This document shows positions 58,392-64,000 of a DNA stretch of 64,000 nucleotides, in pieces. The DNA lies in contig NZ_LT607755.1 of assembly GCF_900090275.1 (NCBI RefSeq), positions 1,736,001-1,800,000 on the forward strand. The letters run 5' to 3'. Position 1 is the stretch's first letter, and each line of letters begins with the position of its first letter. The notes under the pieces are model-generated. The model was given only the letters and a program-made list of their open reading frames with translations. It had not been told where the DNA came from and did no database searches. The DNA comes from Micromonospora zamorensis (GTDB taxonomy: Bacteria; Actinomycetota; Actinomycetes; Mycobacteriales; Micromonosporaceae). Both the position numbers and the translations under genes were made by a program.

Positions 58392-60193
58392 CCGGCCAGG
58401 TCACCGCTCGCCTCGGTGGCGGCGAGTTCGGCGGCGTAGAGCCGGACGAGTTCGCCGATGTGGAACCGGCCCGGTCCGGCCGGCTCGGCGAGCTGCGCGG
58501 CGACCAGCCGGTCCAGTGCCCGCGCCGCGTCCTCGGGCGGAGCCCCGCTCAGCATGGCGGCCAGTTCGGCGGTGACCGGCCCGGGGTGGGCTCGGCCGAG
58601 CCGGAGGAAGACCGGCGCGGCCGACCCGAGCCGGTGGTAGCTGGCGCTGAGCCGGGGCCCGAGACCGGTCTCGGCGAGCCGGTACCGCTCGTCGCGCAGC
58701 AACAGCGCCAACCGCGTCAGCGACCAGTGCGGTCCCTCGGTCAGCCGGCCGGCCGCGGTGCGCAATGCGAGCGGCAGCCGCTCGCAGAGGTTGACCACCG
58801 CCGAGGCCGCCTCCGGCTCCGCGTCCACCGTCCGATCTCCGGCGGTGGCCCGCAGCATCGCCAGCGCGTCGGCGGCGGGAAGCGGGTCGAGCCGCAGGCC
58901 GGGGGCGTCGCCGGTGGTGACCGGGTTGCGGCTGGTGACCAGCAGCGCGCACCCGCCGCGGACCGGCAGCAGGCCGTCGACCTGGGCGGCGTCGGCGGCG
59001 TTGTCGAGCACCAGCAGCACCCGTCGGTCGAACAGCAGGGACCGGACCCGGGCGCGCGCCTCGGCGACGCTGGTCGGCTCCGGTTCGTCGGCGCCCGGGT
59101 ACAGGGCCCGGAGCACCCGGGTGGCGACCTGCAACGGCAGGGGTGGGGCGTCCGCGACCGACCCGCCGAGATCGAGGTGGAGCTGGCCGTCCGGGAAGGC
59201 GTCCAGCGCCGCCGCTGCGGCACGCAGCGCCAGTGCCGACTTGCCGGTGCCCGCCATGCCGTAGACGGCCACGGTGACCGGTTGCCGCCGGGCGTCGACC
59301 AGCGCCTGGCACAGCCGGGCCAGCTCTGCCCGGCGGCCGACGAACGACGCGGCGGGGCAGGGCAGCTCGTGCGGCACCCGCGACGCGACGGCGCGATGCC
59401 GGGGCGGTGTGCCGCCGGGCCGCCGGGTCGGGACCGCCGTCCGGCGCTCCTGGCGGCGCACCGAGCGGTACAGCTCGGTCAGCTCGGGCCCGGGAGCCAC
59501 GCCCAGTTCGCCGTCGAGTGCCCGGCAGGCCGCCTGGTAGGTATGCACCACGCCGGCATGGTCGCCGGCGCGATGCAGCGCGGTCATCAGCAGCGCCCAC
59601 GCCGGCTCGCGCAGCGGGTGCTCCGCGAGGTGCTGGCGCAGCAGGGTCAGCAGCTGCGGTGTGCCCCGGTCGCCCAGGTCCAGGCGGCAGGCCGCGTACG
59701 TCTCCCGGGCGCCGGCGCGCCGCTCCCGCAGCCGGTCGAAGGCGACCGCGGTCGCCGGCCCGTACGCCGGGGGTGGTTCGGTCGGTGACCAGAGCCCGAG
59801 CGCGCGGCTCAGCAGGGTGGTGGCCAGTTCGTGTTCGCCGCTGATGCGGGCAGCGTGGCCGTCGGTGGCGAGTCGTTCGAACTCGGTGGCGTCCAGTTCA
59901 CCCGGTTCGACGCGGAGCAGGTACCCACCGTGCTCGGCGGGCAATCGGGGCAGTTCGTCGGGGGAGTCGAGCAGGTGGCGTAGCTGGCTGGCGTGGCTGC
60001 GCAGGTTGGCCACGGCCGAGGCCGGGGGTCGTCTGCCCCACAGCTCCTCGCGCAGCCGGTCGACCGGGACCGCCAGGCCGGCCTGGAGCAGGAGGGTGAC
60101 CAGAAAGGCTGTGGGCCGGCCGGCCGGCATCCGCAGGGTCTGCCCGTCGCGACGCACCCGGACCGGACCGAGGATCTCGAACGACAGCCCCAC
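58361..60193 (-). CDS. SARP-family transcriptional regulator with NB-ARC domain (AfsR-like)
   Basis: 610 residues. OmpR-type winged helix about 1-95 (LGPVRVRRDGQ, RLREELWGRRPPASAVANLRSH), bacterial transcriptional activator domain 100-250, then an NB-ARC ATPase with P-loop YGMAGTGKSA near 310-320 and LLVLDNAADAAQVDGLLP. It lacks the TPR region of full AfsR. GTG 60193 is chosen because GGAGGA lies 4 bp upstream. Such proteins activate secondary-metabolite clusters. The heptamer repeats at 55299-55389 match its expected sites. Confidence 0.9.
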   Translation of the reverse strand: MGLSFEILGPVRVRRDGQTLRMPAGRPTAFLVTLLLQAGLAVPVDRLREELWGRRPPASAVANLRSHASQLRHLLDSPDELPRLPAEHGGYLLRVEPGELDATEFERLATDGHAARISGEHELATTLLSRALGLWSPTEPPPAYGPATAVAFDRLRERRAGARETYAACRLDLGDRGTPQLLTLLRQHLAEHPLREPAWALLMTALHRAGDHAGVVHTYQAACRALDGELGVAPGPELTELYRSVRRQERRTAVPTRRPGGTPPRHRAVASRVPHELPCPAASFVGRRAELARLCQALVDARRQPVTVAVYGMAGTGKSALALRAAAAALDAFPDGQLHLDLGGSVADAPPLPLQVATRVLRALYPGADEPEPTSVAEARARVRSLLFDRRVLLVLDNAADAAQVDGLLPVRGGCALLVTSRNPVTTGDAPGLRLDPLPAADALAMLRATAGDRTVDAEPEAASAVVNLCERLPLALRTAAGRLTEGPHWSLTRLALLLRDERYRLAETGLGPRLSASYHRLGSAAPVFLRLGRAHPGPVTAELAAMLSGAPPEDAARALDRLVAAQLAEPAGPGRFHIGELVRLYAAELAATEASGDLAGQTGAGASSR

Positions 60194-60340
60194 CGCGTCC
60201 TCCGTCAGGTGCCCCCACGCGGACCGGGCAGGCCGGCCCACCACCGTCAGAAAGTCATGCTAGTCGATTGAATGCCGCCTCAGACGATTTAGCTGAACGT
60301 TGACTCAGGTGTTTCCCCGGCAGCGGCACCGGTACATTGC

Positions 60341-60358
60341 CATGCAGAGGGCTGCATG
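60341..60358. promoter_or_regulatory. Candidate ArgR operator 1
   Basis: Perfect inverted repeat CATGCA-N6-TGCATG, just upstream of the argC promoter. ARG boxes are AT-containing palindromes of this size. Confidence 0.5.
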
Positions 60359-60361
60359 AAC

Positions 60362-60390
60362 TTGCACTCGTGAGTCGCCCTTGTTAATCT
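60362..60390 (+). promoter_or_regulatory. argC promoter
   Basis: TTGCAC (60362-60367), 17 bp, TAATCT (60385-60390). Start near 60397, 21 nt before argC. Operators flank it on both sides. Confidence 0.6.
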
Positions 60391-60392
60391 TT

Positions 60393-60407
60393 TCTGCATA
60401 GTCATGC
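60393..60407. promoter_or_regulatory. Candidate ArgR operator 2
   Basis: GCAT-N4-ATGC (60396-60407) within an AT-rich stretch that covers the likely transcription start. With box 1 it would allow hexameric ArgR to repress argC. Confidence 0.4.
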
Positions 60408-60417
60408 GGAGGTAAGT

Positions 60418-61419
60418 ATGGGGATCCGAGTCGCGGTCGCCGGTGCGAGCGGCTACGCCGGGGGTGAGTTGCTGCGCCTGGTCGCCGGCCACCCGGAGTT
60501 CGACCTGGTCGCCGCCACCGCGCACAGCCAGGCCGGTCACCGCGTCGACGTGGTGCACCCGCAGCTCACCGGGCTCGACCTGGTGCTCGGCCAGACCGAC
60601 CCGGCGACGCTCGCCGACGCGGACCTGGTCTTCCTGGCCCTGCCGCACGGCGAGTCGGCTGCGCTCGCGTCCCAGTTGCCGGCCGAGGTGCGCATCGTCG
60701 ACCTGGGCGCGGACCACCGGCTCGCCGACCCGTACGCCTGGGCGCAGTACTACGGCGGCACGCACGCCGGGCAGTGGACCTACGGCCTGCCCGAGCTGCC
60801 CGGTCAGCGGGAGCTGATCGCCGGCTCCACCCGGGTGGCGAACACCGGCTGCTACGCCGCCGCGATCACCCTGGCGCTCGCGCCGCTGATCGCCGACGGC
60901 GCGGCCAGCCCCGCCGACGTGGTGGTCGTGGCCGCATCCGGCACCTCCGGCGCGGGTCGGGCGGCGAAGCCGCACCTGCTGGCCAGCGAGGTGCTGGGCG
61001 ACCTGTCGCCGTACCGGGTGGGCACCCACCAGCACGTGCCGGAGATCAAGCAGGCATCCGGCGCGACCGGCCTGTCGTTCACGCCCGTCCTGGCGCCGAT
61101 GCCGCGCGGCATTCTGGCCACGGTCACCGCGGTGCCGGCGCGCGGTGTCGACCCGCAGCAGGTGCTGGCGCAGGCGTACGCCGACGCGCCGTTCGTGCAC
61201 GTGCTGCCGGAGGGCCGCTGGCCGCACACGGCCGCCACGCTGGGCTCCAACTCGTGTCACCTGCAGGCCACCGTCGACGTCGACTCGGGCCGCTTGATCG
61301 TGCTCAGCGCGCTGGACAACCTGGGCAAGGGCGCGGCCGGTCAGGCAGTGCAGAACGCCAACCTCATGCTCGGCCTGCCGGAGACGACGGGCCTGTCGAT
61401 CTGGGGAGTCAGCCCATGA
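60418..61419 (+). CDS. argC: N-acetyl-gamma-glutamyl-phosphate reductase
   Basis: Third step of arginine synthesis, NADPH dependent. 333 residues. GASGYAGGELLRLV (NADP), catalytic Cys in NTGCYAAAITLALAPL, and the His in GTHQHVPEI. ATG with GGAGGT upstream. First gene of argC-argJ-argB-argD. The stop overlaps argJ by 4 bp (ATGA). Confidence 0.97.
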   Translation: MGIRVAVAGASGYAGGELLRLVAGHPEFDLVAATAHSQAGHRVDVVHPQLTGLDLVLGQTDPATLADADLVFLALPHGESAALASQLPAEVRIVDLGADHRLADPYAWAQYYGGTHAGQWTYGLPELPGQRELIAGSTRVANTGCYAAAITLALAPLIADGAASPADVVVVAASGTSGAGRAAKPHLLASEVLGDLSPYRVGTHQHVPEIKQASGATGLSFTPVLAPMPRGILATVTAVPARGVDPQQVLAQAYADAPFVHVLPEGRWPHTAATLGSNSCHLQATVDVDSGRLIVLSALDNLGKGAAGQAVQNANLMLGLPETTGLSIWGVSP

Positions 61420-62588
61420 GTGTCACCACCCCTCGGGGGTTCCGCGCGGCCGGAGTGGCCGCGGGCCTCAAGACCAGTGGTGGCGCGGACGTCGCGCTGG
61501 TGGTCAACGACGGCCCGGACGCCGGTGTCGCCGGTGTCTTCACCACCAACCGGGTCAAGGCCGCGCCGGTGCTCTGGAGCCAGCAGGTCGTGCAGGGCGG
61601 TGTGGTCCGCGCGGTGGTGCTCAACTCCGGTGGCGCCAACGCCTGCACCGGCCCGGCCGGCTTCCAGGACACCCACGCCACCGCCGAGCACACCGCCGCC
61701 GCGCTGACCTCGGTCAGCCCACGGTTGATCCTCGGCGCCGGTGAGGTGGCGGTCTGCTCCACCGGGTTGATCGGTGAGCGGCTGCCGATGCCGAAGCTGC
61801 TGCCCGGTGTCCGCTCGGCGATCCGGCGGTTGTCCCGCGACGGCGGCGTGGCCGCCGCCGAGGCGATCATGACCACGGACACCCGGTCGAAGACCACAGT
61901 GGCCCGGGGCAGCGGCTGGACGGTCGGCGGCATGGCCAAGGGCGCCGGGATGCTCGCGCCGGGAATGGCCACCATGCTCTGCGTGCTGACCACCGACGCG
62001 GTGGCCGGGCCGGCGGCGCTGGACGACGCGCTGCGCGCGGCGACCCGGGTAACCTTCGACCGGGTCGACTCCGACGGCTGCATGTCCACCAACGACACCG
62101 TGTTGCTGCTGGCCAGCGGTGCGAGCGGCATCGAACCGACTCCGGCCGAGCTGGTCGCCGCCGTCACCGCGGCCTGTCACGACCTCGCCCAGCAGTTGGT
62201 GGCCGACGCCGAGGGGGCGACCAAGCAGATCGCCATCGACGTGGTGGGCGCCGCCGACGAGGACGACGCGGTCGAGGTGGGCCGTTCGGTGGCCCGCAAC
62301 AACCTGGTCAAGACCGCGCTGTTCGGCAACGACCCCAACTGGGGTCGGATCCTCGCTGCCGTCGGCACCACCGCCGCGGCGTTCGAGCCGGACGAGGTGG
62401 ACGTGGCGGTCAACGGGGTGTGGGTGTGCCGGGGCGGCGCCGCCGCCGAGGACCGCTCGAAGGTCGACCTCACCGGGCGGGACGTGACGATCCGGATCGA
62501 CCTGCACGCGGGCACGTCGGCAGCGACGATCTGGACCAACGATCTGTCCCACGCGTACGTGCACGAGAACTCGGCGTACTCCACGTGA
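61416..62588 (+). CDS. argJ: Bifunctional ornithine acetyltransferase / N-acetylglutamate synthase
   Basis: Recycles the acetyl group from acetylornithine to glutamate. 390 residues. Self-cleaves at the Ala-Thr bond of [13 protein letters not shown], making the nucleophile Thr; KGAGMLAPG precedes it. [13 protein letters not shown] lies in the C-terminal chain. ATG start in the 4-bp overlap with argC. Whether it is mono- or bifunctional cannot be told from sequence. Confidence 0.96.
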   Translation: MSVTTPRGFRAAGVAAGLKTSGGADVALVVNDGPDAGVAGVFTTNRVKAAPVLWSQQVVQGGVVRAVVLNSGGANACTGPAGFQDTHATAEHTAAALTSVSPRLILGAGEVAVCSTGLIGERLPMPKLLPGVRSAIRRLSRDGGVAAAEAIMTTDTRSKTTVARGSGWTVGGMAKGAGMLAPGMATMLCVLTTDAVAGPAALDDALRAATRVTFDRVDSDGCMSTNDTVLLLASGASGIEPTPAELVAAVTAACHDLAQQLVADAEGATKQIAIDVVGAADEDDAVEVGRSVARNNLVKTALFGNDPNWGRILAAVGTTAAAFEPDEVDVAVNGVWVCRGGAAAEDRSKVDLTGRDVTIRIDLHAGTSAATIWTNDLSHAYVHENSAYST

Positions 62589-62643
62589 GCGCGAGGAACG
62601 CAGCGCAGCGGAGTCCCGCAGTCGCGAACGAAAGGCCGGCACG

Positions 62644-63549
62644 GTGAGTCTCAGCAGCGACCTGACTCGCGCCCAGGTCAAGGCGGAGACGCTGATCGAG
62701 GCGCTGCCCTGGTTGGCACGCTTCTCCGGCTCCACGGTCGTGGTCAAGTACGGCGGCAACGCGATGACCGATCCCGAGTTGCAGCGGGCGTTCGCGGCCG
62801 ACATGGTCTTCCTGCGCTACGCGGGCCTGAAGCCGGTGGTGGTGCACGGCGGCGGTCCGCAGATCTCCGCCATGCTGGGCCGGCTCGGCATCGCCAGCGA
62901 GTTCCGGGGTGGCCTGCGGGTGACCACCGCCGAGGCGATGGACGTCGTCCGGATGGTGCTGGTCGGGCAGGTCGGCCGCGAACTGGTCGGGCTGATCAAC
63001 TCGCACGGCCCGTACGCCGTGGGCCTGTCCGGCGAGGACGCCCGGTTGTTCACCGCGGTGCGCCGCCCGGCGTACGTGGACGGGTTGCCGGTCGACGTCG
63101 GCCAGGTCGGTGACGTCGAGTCGGTTGACGTGTCCGCGGTGACCGACCTGATCGAGGCCGGTCGGATCCCGGTGATCTCCACTGTGGCGCCGGACGTGGA
63201 CGGGGTGCTGCACAACCTCAACGCGGACACCGCCGCCGCCGCGCTCGCGATCGCGTTGCGGGCCCGCAAGCTGGTCGTCCTCACCGACGTGGCCGGCCTG
63301 TACGCGGACTGGCCGGACACGACCAGCCTGGTCTCCGAGATCGCCGCGGACGACCTGGCGAAGCTGCTGCCCAGTCTGGAGTCGGGGATGGTGCCGAAGA
63401 TGGAGGCCTGCCTGCGCGCTGTGCGTGGGGGAGTGCCGGCCGCGCACGTCGTCGACGGTCGGGTGGCGCACTCGACGTTGCTTGAGGTTTTCACCTCGGA
63501 AGGGTTCGGAACGATGGTGGTGCCGGAAGACGGGATGGTCGCGTCGTGA
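62644..63549 (+). CDS. argB: Acetylglutamate kinase
   Basis: Second step and feedback point of arginine synthesis. 301 residues. ATP site VVKYGGNAM, substrate loop [16 protein letters not shown], and the N-terminal kinked helix ([19 protein letters not shown]) seen in arginine-inhibited hexameric forms. GTG start. Gap 62589-62643 is a short CGCAGCG-rich spacer. The stop overlaps argD by 4 bp. Confidence 0.97.
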   Translation: MSLSSDLTRAQVKAETLIEALPWLARFSGSTVVVKYGGNAMTDPELQRAFAADMVFLRYAGLKPVVVHGGGPQISAMLGRLGIASEFRGGLRVTTAEAMDVVRMVLVGQVGRELVGLINSHGPYAVGLSGEDARLFTAVRRPAYVDGLPVDVGQVGDVESVDVSAVTDLIEAGRIPVISTVAPDVDGVLHNLNADTAAAALAIALRARKLVVLTDVAGLYADWPDTTSLVSEIAADDLAKLLPSLESGMVPKMEACLRAVRGGVPAAHVVDGRVAHSTLLEVFTSEGFGTMVVPEDGMVAS

Positions 63550-64000
63550 GCACGTTGGCGCAGCGCTGGAAGCAGTCCATGATGGACAACTACGGCACGC
63601 CGCCGCTGGCGCTGGTCTCCGGTGCCGGTGCCGTGGTGGTCGACGACGCCGGTCGCGAATACCTCGACCTGGTCGGTGGCATCGCGGTGAACGCCCTCGG
63701 TCACGCCCACCCGGCCGTGGTGGCGGCGGTGTCGAAGCAGGTCGCGACCCTCGGGCACGTTTCCAACCTCTTCGTCGCGGAGCCGCCGGTGGCCCTGGCC
63801 GAGCTGCTGTTGGCGCTCGCCGGCCGGCCCGGCCGGGTCTTCTTCTCCAACTCGGGCGCGGAGGCCAACGAGGCGGCGTTCAAGCTCTCCCGGCGTACCG
63901 GCCGCACGCACGTGGTGGCCACCGGGGGCGGCTTCCACGGCCGCACCATGGGCGCGCTCGCGCTGACCGGTCAGCCGGCCAAGGCCGATCCGTTCCGGCC
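63546..64000 (+). CDS. argD: Acetylornithine aminotransferase (3' end outside window)
   Basis: PLP transaminase of the fourth arginine step. Only the first 151 residues are visible: [54 protein letters not shown] (PLP phosphate) and [20 protein letters not shown] start overlapping the argB stop. The lysine that binds PLP is beyond the window end. Confidence 0.96.
   Translation, partial: MSTLAQRWKQSMMDNYGTPPLALVSGAGAVVVDDAGREYLDLVGGIAVNALGHAHPAVVAAVSKQVATLGHVSNLFVAEPPVALAELLLALAGRPGRVFFSNSGAEANEAAFKLSRRTGRTHVVATGGGFHGRTMGALALTGQPAKADPFR

Noticed and set aside
54505..60193. Lanthipeptide or sactipeptide cluster
   Set aside because: The peptide is Cys-rich, but no dehydratase, cyclase, radical-SAM or YcaO gene is in the region. 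A modifying enzyme elsewhere in the genome cannot be excluded.

Overview
The window is a high-GC actinobacterial chromosome segment, most likely from Micromonosporaceae (Micromonospora or Salinispora type). The pointers are: very high GC with strong third-position bias, frequent GTG starts, 4-bp stop/start overlaps, a BldD regulator, an actinobacterial integration host factor (mIHF), PriA without helicase motifs, and housekeeping gene order typical of the phylum. No tRNA, rRNA, CRISPR array, insertion sequence or prophage gene was seen.

Layout. 1-4355: the end of a cell-surface polysaccharide locus (sulfotransferase cut by the window edge, APH-like kinase, split Alg14/Alg13-type glycosyltransferase, GT2 glycosyltransferase). 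4492-11528: aroC-aroK, an inserted hydrolase/WYL-regulator pair, aroB-aroQ, efp-nusB. 11621-23263: bldD on the minus strand, then the pyrimidine operon pyrR-pyrB-pyrC-carA-carB-pyrD; a repeat element and bioA separate pyrD from pyrF. 23442-34728: mihF, a degenerate gmk, rpoZ, coaBC, metK, priA, a kinase/ParB-like fusion, a P450, def-fmt-rsmB. 34794-36658: tandem paralogous lipoproteins. 36913-43126: rpe, a receiver-GGDEF protein, an FMN riboswitch and the riboflavin operon ribD-ribE-pnuC-ribBA-ribH. 43218-46971: a polar amino acid ABC transporter and hisE-hisG. 46972-48437: a repeat-rich stretch with three unrelated long palindromes, a small PH-domain protein gene, and the infC leader. 48438-54501: infC-rpmI-rplT, a SpoU-type RNA methyltransferase, pheS-pheT. 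54505-60193: the most unusual region, described next. 60418-64000: argC-argJ-argB-argD, with argD cut by the window end.

The candidate new system lies at 54505-60193. A 71-residue peptide with ten cysteines in its last 46 residues is encoded on the minus strand. It is divergent from an operon of a MauE/DoxX-like membrane redox protein, a TlpA/MauD-like thioredoxin-fold protein and a lantibiotic-type ABC exporter that lacks a peptidase domain. A type I signal-peptidase-like protein lies beside the peptide gene and a SARP regulator closes the locus. The two divergent promoters share one design: two heptamers (TGTACCG on the peptide side, TGTATCC on the operon side) repeated every 11 bp, 8 nt before an identical TAGCGT -10 box. 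That is the known layout of SARP-activated promoters. I infer one SARP-controlled regulon that makes, oxidatively folds, cleaves and exports a cystine-rich peptide. No lanthionine, radical-SAM or YcaO enzyme is visible in the window.

Other points: the gmk-locus protein has lost the P-loop lysine and the lid; infC probably starts at ATC; a PyrR-binding loop sits on the pyrR ribosome binding site; two 130-170-bp elements share terminal inverted repeats.
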